From: Hyphomicrobiaceae bacterium | GTDB taxonomy: Bacteria > Pseudomonadota > Alphaproteobacteria > Rhizobiales > Hyphomicrobiaceae | DNA: 10,458 bases | Assembly (NCBI GenBank): GCA_021775715.1 | Contig: JAJFHI010000366.1 | Location: forward strand, 1 to 10,458 | Reading direction: 5' to 3' | Part shown: positions 1 through 5,490 of the stretch, piece after piece | Position numbering within the stretch: the first letter of the stretch is position 1 | How the letters are laid out: each line of letters opens with the position of its first letter | Program-made: the position numbers and the translations under genes | The notes under the pieces: model-generated | Told to the model about the DNA's origin: nothing | Database searches by the model: none | What the model saw: the letters and a program-made list of their open reading frames with translations, nothing else

Positions 1-641
1 GGGTTGTCGGCCAACTGCGGATAGGCAGAATGGCCCTGCTTACCGTTGACAACCAGTTCGCAATTGACCGAGCCGCGGCGGCCAATTTTCATTTGATCGC
101 CGAGTGTTTTTGGGTTGGATGGTTCGCCAACAAGGCATGCGTCGAGCACTTCGCCTTCTTTTTTCAGCCAATCGAGAACTTTGACGGTGCCGTTAATGGC
201 GTCGGCTTCCTCGTCGCCGGTGATGAGAAAGCTCAATGAGCCGCCGGCGGGCTTGCCGCCGTTTTCCGCAAGATGTCTGAGTGCCGCCGCCACGAAACAC
301 GCGACGCCACCTTTCATGTCGACTGCGCCGCGACCGTAGAGAATATCATTTTCGATTTCGGCGGCGAATGGTGGATGTGACCATTGTGCGACGTCGCCTG
401 GCGGCACGACATCGGTGTGACCGGCAAAGCAGAGATTGGGTGCGCTCGTGCCAATGCGTGCATAGAGGTTATCAACGTCGTAGGTGCCCTCGTGCGAAAA
501 GACCAGTCGGTGACAGCTAAAGCCAGCATTAGTCAGCACATCTTCGAGCAGATCAAGCGCGCCATCATCGGCAGGCGTCACGCTTTCGCATTGAATGAGC
601 GCGCGGGTCAGGGCAACCGGGTCTGTGGCGTCGAGGGTCAT
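1..641 (-). CDS. dapE: Succinyl-diaminopimelate desuccinylase DapE, C-terminal part cut by the window edge
   Basis: This metallopeptidase-family (M20) cytoplasmic enzyme hydrolyses N-succinyl-L,L-diaminopimelate to L,L-diaminopimelate and succinate, in the succinylase branch of lysine and peptidoglycan precursor synthesis. 213 codons are visible of an expected 375-400. Visible motifs are FAGHTDVVPPGD (His75 zinc ligand, Asp77), GRGAVDMKGG (Asp108 bridging the two zincs), GDEEAD (Glu144 catalytic base, Glu145 zinc ligand), GEPS (Glu173 zinc ligand) and GKQGHSAYP (His204). Their order and spacing match DapE rather than a generic M20 peptidase. The last zinc-binding His lies beyond the left edge. 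The ATG at 641-639 opens the conserved N-terminus, but no good Shine-Dalgarno precedes it. It lies 54 bp downstream of a DUF805 gene on the same strand, suggesting co-transcription. Function is confident; the operon is inferred. Confidence 0.96.
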   Translation of the reverse strand, partial: MTLDATDPVALTRALIQCESVTPADDGALDLLEDVLTNAGFSCHRLVFSHEGTYDVDNLYARIGTSAPNLCFAGHTDVVPPGDVAQWSHPPFAAEIENDILYGRGAVDMKGGVACFVAAALRHLAENGGKPAGGSLSFLITGDEEADAINGTVKVLDWLKKEGEVLDACLVGEPSNPKTLGDQMKIGRRGSVNCELVVNGKQGHSAYPQLADN

Positions 642-695
642 AGATTTGATGTCGTTCGTGCAGGAGTTGAAGGGAAGACGCGCGGGTGAATTGAC

Positions 696-1157
696 TTAAG
701 CGCTGGGATCAGGACCATACGTGTTCGGGCCGTCCGTGCCACCGTAAAAGCCGAGCTTTACTAGAAACCAAATTCCAGTGGCGCCGACGAGCGTCGCAAG
801 TATCGTCGTCCAGGATAGGATTTGTTGTTGCATATCGGGCGCCCAACCCGTGAAGAGCGTTACCGCTGAAAGGGCGGCCGGCGCATAGAACACCAGCCCC
901 TTGAGTCCGGTCTCGTCGAGATCGTGCAGGCGTTTCGTATTCAACGCGGCGAGTGAGACAAGCAGCACAAGTGCCCAGCCAAGACCTGCCAGCCCGAGGT
1001 TTTGGATGGTTGCAATGGCCTCGCGAAATGGGTCGGCGGATAACACTGCACCGACAGAAAATGGGCTTACGGCAATCAGAACAATCAGCCCGAGCCAATA
1101 GGCGCGGCGGCCAATGCGGCCATTGAAGCTGGTAAAGAGTTTGATTGGATTGAGCAT
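696..1157 (-). CDS. DUF805 inner-membrane protein (first copy, next to dapE)
   Basis: A 153-residue integral membrane protein with the DUF805 signature: FNGRIGRRAYW near residues 11-21, NTKRLHDLDETG at 73-84 and GTDGPNTYGPDP at 140-151. About four hydrophobic segments are visible (roughly 20-40, 55-72, 86-104 and 113-135). The family (YhaH/YhaI type) has no agreed biochemical function. I chose the ATG at 1157-1155 because GAGGG sits 5 nt upstream and the conserved N-terminal motif begins 10 residues in; a GTG at 1238 would add 27 residues with no family character. It lies between a second DUF805 gene (106 bp upstream) and dapE (54 bp downstream). In several Hyphomicrobiales a DUF805 gene sits between dapD and dapE, from memory, but a direct role in lysine synthesis is unproven. 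Confidence 0.9.
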   Translation of the reverse strand: MLNPIKLFTSFNGRIGRRAYWLGLIVLIAVSPFSVGAVLSADPFREAIATIQNLGLAGLGWALVLLVSLAALNTKRLHDLDETGLKGLVFYAPAALSAVTLFTGWAPDMQQQILSWTTILATLVGATGIWFLVKLGFYGGTDGPNTYGPDPSA

Positions 1158-1263
1158 GACGTCCCTCGCGTGTTCACGTGGGGGTAGCCCATAGCATATT
1201 TGTGAGAGTCGATGCGAGCTTGATGAAACAACAATCACTACCCGTCAGGCATAAAGCCCACGC

Positions 1264-1881
1264 TCAGGCATGGCCAAGGCGCGCCATTTCAGAGCAACGT
1301 TTGCGACGCGGTGAAACCGTTGGTTTGCGTTGGACTGGCTGGATATCAGCTGAACTGTAAGGCGACATGTATTCGGCATGCTTCAAAGACCCTTGTGCCG
1401 CCGGACCAGCTGCGAAAATATCGAGCTCTGACAAGCTTGTTGGGTCGCCATAAGTATTTCGCCCTGGAGTTCCTGCGAGGAACAAGACCTGAATGATCAC
1501 CCACATGGCCCAAAGTGATATTGGCAGGGCGAGGATCATCACACCGAATGCAATTGTCGCAAGGGCCGGCACATATTGAGATGCAAAAAGGCAAACCAAA
1601 GCGCTGAGTGAAAGTAGCAGATATCCGAGGAGTACGAGTTGCCACCAACCAGACTTATTGAGGTCGTGGAGGCGCTTGGTCGTGGCAGCCGTATGGATCC
1701 AAGCCATAACCAGGCTGACTGCGACGCTGACCGCTAACGCGAGGTTGGCCGTCGTTTCTCCACCCAGCCCAAAAACAAGAAATTGAAGGACGCCGACAGA
1801 GAAGGTAAACGCTATTATGGCGCCAAACGTGGCGCGATTTATTCGGCCTGTGAAGCTGAACAGAAGTTGCGATAACGTCAT
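1264..1881 (-). CDS. DUF805 inner-membrane protein (second copy) with a long C-terminal tail
   Basis: A 205-residue membrane protein with the DUF805 landmarks FSFTGRINRATF (residues 8-19), TTKRLHDLNKSGWW (67-80) and GTPGRNTYGDP (137-147), and four hydrophobic stretches between about 20 and 136. After residue 147, where most family members end, a hydrophilic tail of about 58 residues follows, basic near its end (PRRKR). The ATG at 1881-1879 is preferred because GGAG lies 6 nt upstream; another ATG at 1887 and a GTG at 1914 are in frame but overlap or precede that site. It is clearly diverged from the neighbouring DUF805 gene, so this is an old duplication or two separate recruits rather than a recent tandem copy. 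It is the first gene after the hairpin at 2011-2041, so it probably heads its own transcript with the other DUF805 gene and dapE. Function unknown. Confidence 0.87.
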   Translation of the reverse strand: MTLSQLLFSFTGRINRATFGAIIAFTFSVGVLQFLVFGLGGETTANLALAVSVAVSLVMAWIHTAATTKRLHDLNKSGWWQLVLLGYLLLSLSALVCLFASQYVPALATIAFGVMILALPISLWAMWVIIQVLFLAGTPGRNTYGDPTSLSELDIFAAGPAAQGSLKHAEYMSPYSSADIQPVQRKPTVSPRRKRCSEMARLGHA

Positions 1882-2098
1882 TTTCATCTCCACAAACTCG
1901 GCGTCTCGGTTCACGCGGCAATGAGGAGATATGTACGGCGACGTCGGTTTAAATCTGCTTGCTTCAGGGACCTATAATGTCTGTGCTCTGGTCTTATGGT
2001 TGCCAAATCGCAAAAGAACGGCGTGTCTTAATACACGCCGTCGCATGGCGGCACGACGCGTGATGAGTTGTTAATAATTTGGGGCGGAGCTGGTTCGG
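1882..2098. other. Intergenic spacer upstream of the DUF805-dapE block
   Basis: A 217-bp stretch between the stop of the two-helix membrane protein and the start of the second DUF805 gene. It holds the hairpin at 2011-2041, annotated separately, and must hold any promoter for the DUF805-dapE transcript. I could not find a minus-strand pair of -35 and -10 boxes with proper spacing: TTGGCA (minus strand, about 2006-2001) has no matching -10 box at 16-18 nt. A TATAAT at 1973-1978 is on the plus strand and has no downstream plus-strand gene. No small ORF with a credible start was seen. Confidence 0.5.
2011..2041 (-). terminator. Probable intrinsic terminator after the dapD transcript
   Basis: A perfect 9-bp inverted repeat, ACGGCGTGT at 2018-2026 and ACACGCCGT at 2033-2041, with a 6-nt loop. 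On the minus strand the stem is followed by TTCTTTTGCG, a short T-rich run, as expected for a factor-independent terminator. It begins 57 nt after the stop of the upstream minus-strand gene. On the plus strand no T-run follows, so it should act in the minus direction only. The T-run is short, so termination may be partial. Confidence 0.65.
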
Positions 2099-2947
2099 TC
2101 AGGCGTCGTCTTTTGGGACTGCGTCTGGTTCGGCGGTCTCTCGGAAAGTTGCTGTCTCCACTGGCTTCGTTGCGCCTGTAACACGACGCGACGTTGGAAG
2201 GGGGGCATGCGCCATGCCGTCACCGACAATGTTTTGCACTAGCGTGATTTTCTGCCAGATCTTGCCGGACATATGCGTTGTGATCTGGCTGAGGTCGCTT
2301 GCGGTTTCGATCACGACTTCGTCGCGCGTGCCTTGGGCATAGAGGGCTGCAATCTTGGCAGCTAATGACAGCATCTCGGCGCAGTAGTCGAGGTAACGCG
2401 ATAGCTCGTAGGTTGACATGGGCCGTTGCGGAGATGAAGGCGTGTCAGCGCCAACCGTCGATTCCTTGGCAGGGTCCTTGGTCAGCTGGTGCATGTCGAT
2501 GACGTGAATCAGGGAGCGTAGCTCGTGCAGATTGTCGAGTGCGCGTTGCCGGTTCCAGCGAGATTCAACCGTGGCAATAAAGTAAACGCCGACACCCATC
2601 GCAATCATGATGGAGAGCGCGGCATCGATGCCTTCGAGAACGCCGAAAAGATTCTCGGTCGAGCGTTTAAATTCAATGATGGAGCCCACATATGCGAGCA
2701 GAAACAGACCGGCGGCAAGCACGGTAATGCTGGCCGCGCGCATCAACAGGTTTGGCCGCATCAAGGCGTCAACTTTGGCCTGGCTTCCGCGCGCAACGCT
2801 GAGGAGTTCGCGGCAAACACCGGCAAGTCCGGACCCTGGAAAGCGTTCCGATATCCGGCGTTCCAGGGTCTCTAGGGTCGAGATGATTTTGCTGGCGTGA
2901 AGCGTTTTGTACATCGGTTGTTGAGGAACCTGGGGTGTATCAGACAT
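2099..2947 (-). CDS. Conserved-looking two-helix membrane protein of unknown function
   Basis: A 282-residue protein that I cannot assign to a named family. Residues 1-65 are soluble and amphipathic (LETLERRISERFPGSGL at 25-41). Two membrane segments follow at about 69-91 and 106-126. Then comes a charged, histidine-rich block, HELRSLIHVIDMHQLTKDP (141-159), a Ser/Pro-rich linker (163-177), a helical section around YLDYCAEMLSLAAKIAALY (185-203) and a polar tail ending near 282. The 141-159 block and the YLDYC helix look like a conserved core, and I recall similar blocks in uncharacterised proteins from other phyla, unverified. The soluble parts are probably cytoplasmic, with a short hairpin in the membrane. 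The ATG at 2947-2945 has GGGAGG about 12 nt upstream, rather far. It lies 47 bp downstream of dapD and is probably co-transcribed with it. Confidence 0.8.
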   Translation of the reverse strand: MSDTPQVPQQPMYKTLHASKIISTLETLERRISERFPGSGLAGVCRELLSVARGSQAKVDALMRPNLLMRAASITVLAAGLFLLAYVGSIIEFKRSTENLFGVLEGIDAALSIMIAMGVGVYFIATVESRWNRQRALDNLHELRSLIHVIDMHQLTKDPAKESTVGADTPSSPQRPMSTYELSRYLDYCAEMLSLAAKIAALYAQGTRDEVVIETASDLSQITTHMSGKIWQKITLVQNIVGDGMAHAPLPTSRRVTGATKPVETATFRETAEPDAVPKDDA

Positions 2948-2994
2948 ATGGTGACGAACCCTCCCGACAATCAGTGCACGGTGCTTGGTTTTCT

Positions 2995-3840
2995 CTACGA
3001 TCTTAGCAATTCGTTGATCGATGTCTTAGAACGCGTTTTCTCGTCCACACGTTTGACGATGACACCGCAGTAAAGTCCAGGTCCAGGCGTTCCATCAGGA
3101 AATGGTTTGCCCGGCATCGTACCGGAGACCACAACAGAATACGGCGGCACGCGGCCCATGAAGATTTCGCCTGTCGCGCGATCGACGACCTTTGTCGAGG
3201 CGCCAATGTAAACACCCATGGAAAGCACACTGCCTTCACCGACCAGAACACCTTCGGCAACCTCGGCACGTGCGCCGATAAAGCAGTTGTCTTCGATGAT
3301 AACAGGGCCAGCTTGCAGCGGCTCGAGAACGCCACCAATGCCAGCACCACCAGAGATATGTACGTTCTTACCGATTTGTGCGCAGGAGCCAACCGTCGCC
3401 CACGTGTCGACCATTGTGCCGCTGTCGACGTAGGCACCAAGGTTGACGAACGACGGCATCAACACGACGCCCGGTGCAATGTGTGCCGAGCGGCGCACGA
3501 TACAATTGGGTACAGCACGGAAGCCGGCTTTCTGAAATTCATGTGCACTCCAACCGTCAAATTTTGATGGCACCTTGTCCCACCACGTGCTGCCACCAGG
3601 GCCGCCGGAGATTGTCGTCATGTCATTCAAGCGGAAGGAGAGCAGCACGGCTTTCTTCAGCCATTGATTGACGACCCATTCGCCATCGCTGCCTTTTTCG
3701 GCGACGCGGGCTTCGCCTTTGTCGAGGAGGCCGAGGGCGGCGTCGACACCTTCGCGGACAGCACCGGTGGTCGCGGACGTGATGTTGTCGCGGTCTTCGA
3801 ATGCGGCGTCGATCGTTTTTTGCAGGTCGGCGTGCGACAT
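2995..3840 (-). CDS. dapD: Tetrahydrodipicolinate N-succinyltransferase DapD
   Basis: Transfers a succinyl group from succinyl-CoA to tetrahydrodipicolinate, committing it to the succinylase branch of diaminopimelate and lysine synthesis; cytoplasmic homotrimer in characterised members. The 281 residues align with E. coli DapD from memory over long stretches: NQWLKKAVLLSFRLND (58-73), VDSGTMVDTWATVGS (138-152), the GGxGIGGVLEPLQA segment (164-177), EDNCFIGARAEV (183-194) and the C-terminal INELLRS. A left-handed beta-helix built of hexapeptide repeats runs from about 107 to 235. The ATG at 3840-3838 has AAAGGA 9 nt upstream and gives the usual family N-terminus. A TTG at 3963 would add 41 unrelated residues. 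It is the first gene of the minus-strand block, so its promoter must lie in the divergent spacer, which contains two palindromes. DapE, two steps later in the pathway, is 2.3 kb downstream. Confidence 0.97.
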   Translation of the reverse strand: MSHADLQKTIDAAFEDRDNITSATTGAVREGVDAALGLLDKGEARVAEKGSDGEWVVNQWLKKAVLLSFRLNDMTTISGGPGGSTWWDKVPSKFDGWSAHEFQKAGFRAVPNCIVRRSAHIAPGVVLMPSFVNLGAYVDSGTMVDTWATVGSCAQIGKNVHISGGAGIGGVLEPLQAGPVIIEDNCFIGARAEVAEGVLVGEGSVLSMGVYIGASTKVVDRATGEIFMGRVPPYSVVVSGTMPGKPFPDGTPGPGLYCGVIVKRVDEKTRSKTSINELLRS

Positions 3841-4101
3841 GGGTGGCGGTCCTTTGGTCAAATTCGTGGGGGCCGGTGGGCAGTGGAAAGGTGTATGTAG
3901 CATCGGGTTTTGGCGTGCCGCAGCTTCCAAGTCAATTGGAACGCGCTGGCGCGTTGCCGACAACTGTTGGATACTGTGTTCAATGCTGGGTGATTTCAGC
4001 AGCCACGCTCCCCTGAGTTTTTATTTTAGGGCGTGCCACGGCACTGCCTCTTGGAAGATCTATAATAGTCCGCTTACATAATCTCACCTCGGAGAAAGAT
4101 C
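3841..4101. promoter_or_regulatory. Divergent dapD / SRPBCC promoter spacer
   Basis: This 261-bp spacer separates two divergent genes and must serve both. On the plus strand TATAAT at 4061-4066 lies about 36 nt before the SRPBCC start codon and is a fair -10 box, but the expected -35 position (about 4038-4043) is poor. On the minus strand TTGACT (3935-3930) could be a -35 box for dapD, though the sequence 17 nt further on (CAAAAC) is a weak -10. Two adjacent inverted repeats at 3925-3955 are listed separately. A small repeat, GTGCC and GGCAC, lies at 4033-4044. The SRPBCC gene has GGAG 7 nt before its ATG. Promoter positions here are inference. Confidence 0.4.
3925..3955. repeat. Two adjacent perfect inverted repeats upstream of dapD
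   Basis: The first is TTCCAA (3925-3930), a 5-nt centre, then TTGGAA (3936-3941). The second is AACGCGC (3940-3946), TG, then GCGCGTT (3949-3955), sharing two bases with the first. They lie 85-115 bp upstream of the dapD start and about 146 bp from the SRPBCC start. The first overlaps the possible dapD -35 sequence TTGACT on the minus strand. Dyads of this size suit a dimeric DNA-binding regulator; alternatively they could fold in a dapD leader RNA. No regulator is encoded in the window, so which one binds is unknown. Confidence 0.5.
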
Positions 4102-4671
4102 ATGGCATTTCTCAAAAAAATATTCATTTTTCTGATTGTACTCGCGGTCATTGTAGGTGTTGGCGGCTTTTTGCTACCGCGGGAACTTGTCGTGGAGCGA
4201 GTTATCAGCATCAATGCTGCGCCTGAAAAGATTTTTCCCTACGTCAATGATCTTCGAAAAATGCAAGAGTGGCAGCCTTGGGCGAAGATCGATCCTGAAG
4301 GCACAACCTATAAATACGAAGGGGCGGCCCAGGGCATAGGCCAGAAAGTTGTTTGGTCAAGTGAGAACAAAGAGGTTGGCAAAGGCAGCCAGGAGATCGT
4401 CGGGAGCGTTGAACATTCGAGCGTCAAAACAGCCCTCGATTTTAATGAGCACGGCAAGGCCGAAGCGGTATTCAAATTACAGCCGTCGGCAAGCGGTACC
4501 AAAGTCACGTGGGGTTTTAAATCCGACATGGGGGACAATCCGCTTGGCCGGTGGATGGGCTTGATGATCGGGCCAATGGTTGGCTCGCAATATGAAGCTG
4601 GTTTGGACAATATGAAGACGCTGGTTGAAGCTCTGCCTGATGATCCGCCGCCAGCCTCCGCAACACCCTAG
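4102..4671 (+). CDS. Membrane-anchored SRPBCC (START-like, polyketide cyclase/dehydrase type) protein
   Basis: A 189-residue protein with one N-terminal hydrophobic segment (residues 5-24, after KK at 5-6), probably an uncleaved anchor. An SRPBCC-type domain follows from about 28 to 178. Typical features are the opening strand VVERVISINAAPEKIFPYVNDLRKMQEWQPW (as a pattern: xxVxxSxxIxAxPExVFxxVxDLxxxxxWxPW), the later strand GTKVTWGF (132-139), and a final helix YEAGLDNMKTLVE (164-176) ending in the GLxxLK-like pattern of this family. A proline-rich tail closes the protein. These folds bind hydrophobic ligands; the ligand here cannot be read from sequence. The ATG has GGAG 7 nt upstream. It stands alone on the plus strand between dapD and convergent tlpA, 113 bp away, with no clear terminator in that gap. 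Family call is firm; function is open. Confidence 0.88.
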   Translation: MAFLKKIFIFLIVLAVIVGVGGFLLPRELVVERVISINAAPEKIFPYVNDLRKMQEWQPWAKIDPEGTTYKYEGAAQGIGQKVVWSSENKEVGKGSQEIVGSVEHSSVKTALDFNEHGKAEAVFKLQPSASGTKVTWGFKSDMGDNPLGRWMGLMIGPMVGSQYEAGLDNMKTLVEALPDDPPPASATP

Positions 4672-4784
4672 TCGGCTCAGACGACGGCTTTAGAGGTCGT
4701 GCAACGTTTTGCGCGGCCTTTGACTTTTTGCGGCAGACGGTTCAATTCAGACTGGCCGAACTTCAGTTTGCTTTAACCGTTCCA

Positions 4785-5405
4785 TCAGTCGGCCTGCGTG
4801 GCATTGATTGCTTTAGAAACGATTTCCTTCGCCGCCTCCGTGTCCCATTCCGCAGGCCCGGTCAGGCGGCCGATCTCGCGGCCTTTTCGGTCGAGCAGCA
4901 ATGTCGTCGGCATGCCCTCGACTTTGAGAGGTTTCAACAGCTTTGTCGTCGGGTCGACGTAGGCTTTCAGGTCTGTGGCACCCGTCTCCTTAAAGAAGCG
5001 CTTGACGCCTGCTAGGCCGGAGCGGTCGACAGAGAGGGCGACGACTTCGAACTGATCTGATCCAAGCTGTTGTTGCAGTCGGTCGAGTGATGGCATCTCA
5101 TGACGGCAGGGTGCACACCACGTGGCCCAGATGTTCAGCAAGACCACTTTGCCCTCGAAGCTCTCAAGCGTCAGCGGCTGGCCCTCAGGTCCGGTAAAAA
5201 CCATCTCCGGCAGCGGTCGGGGCGGGTCGTGGTGTTCAAACTTCTCCAGCTTGTCGTTGGGCGCTTTGCTGGCGGCGTTTGAGTCACCAAGAGTAACGAT
5301 ATTGCGCTTGCCATTGTCAGTTGCGTCCTGCCTGACGTATAGGACCGCATAGCCAGCGATAGCGGCTAATGCGATGGCCCAGAGAATTTTCACGGTTCGG
5401 TTCAT
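4785..5405 (-). CDS. tlpA: TlpA-type membrane-anchored thioredoxin-like thiol:disulfide reductase
   Basis: A 206-residue protein with an N-terminal signal-anchor (residues 7-24), a polar linker to about 60, and a thioredoxin-like TlpA/ResA domain. The active site WCAPC is at 96-100 (Cys97 and Cys100) in the context LLNIWATWCAPCRHEMP, and the cis-proline loop GMPTT has Pro166. Both are intact, so it should be redox active on the periplasmic side. In Bradyrhizobium, TlpA is a periplasmic reductant needed for cytochrome aa3 copper-site assembly; whether this copy does the same is inference. The length is close to the roughly 220 residues of that protein. The ATG at 5405-5403 has AAGGG 9 nt upstream. 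It is divergent from argH across 85 bp, an arrangement I recall from Bradyrhizobium relatives, and converges on the SRPBCC gene. Confidence 0.93.
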   Translation of the reverse strand: MNRTVKILWAIALAAIAGYAVLYVRQDATDNGKRNIVTLGDSNAASKAPNDKLEKFEHHDPPRPLPEMVFTGPEGQPLTLESFEGKVVLLNIWATWCAPCRHEMPSLDRLQQQLGSDQFEVVALSVDRSGLAGVKRFFKETGATDLKAYVDPTTKLLKPLKVEGMPTTLLLDRKGREIGRLTGPAEWDTEAAKEIVSKAINATQAD

Positions 5406-5490
5406 TCGTCTATTCCCTTGGATCGTTGCTGATCTTCAGCTATCGCCTGTCTTTCTAATCTATTGCGCCAAGCTGCCGGAGCACATCGTC
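5406..5490. promoter_or_regulatory. Divergent tlpA / argH spacer
   Basis: An 85-bp spacer that must hold both promoters. On the plus strand TTGGAT (5418-5423) and TATCGC (5441-5446) are 17 nt apart and form a possible, weak argH promoter. GGAG at 5478-5481 lies 9 nt before the GTG start of argH, and AAGGG on the other strand serves tlpA. No palindromic operator was seen. Confidence 0.3.

Noticed and set aside
384..689. Plus-strand open frame of about 100 codons
   Set aside because: It lies antisense to dapE, whose motifs are unmistakable, and its translation has no family features.
1973..1978. TATAAT on the plus strand
   Set aside because: No plus-strand gene follows for over 2 kb, and no -35 box is seen at the right distance; probably chance in an AT-richer spacer.
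3841..3963. Upstream extension of dapD from a TTG codon
   Set aside because: It adds 41 residues unlike the family, while the ATG at 3840 has a good ribosome site and gives the expected N-terminus.
3668..4081. Plus-strand open frame of 137 codons covering the start of dapD
   Set aside because: Mostly antisense to dapD, with a low-complexity Arg/Ala/Ser-rich translation and no ribosome site; a shadow of the real gene.
4672..4784. Possible bidirectional terminator between the SRPBCC gene and tlpA
   Set aside because: Only 4-6 bp repeats with long loops (such as ACGAC and GTCGT at 4681-4700) and no stem followed by a T-run; one is expected here but not visible.
5374..5490. Upstream extension of argH from the ATG at 5374
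   Set aside because: It would overlap the start of divergent tlpA and add 39 residues not found in argininosuccinate lyases; the GTG at 5491 fits better.
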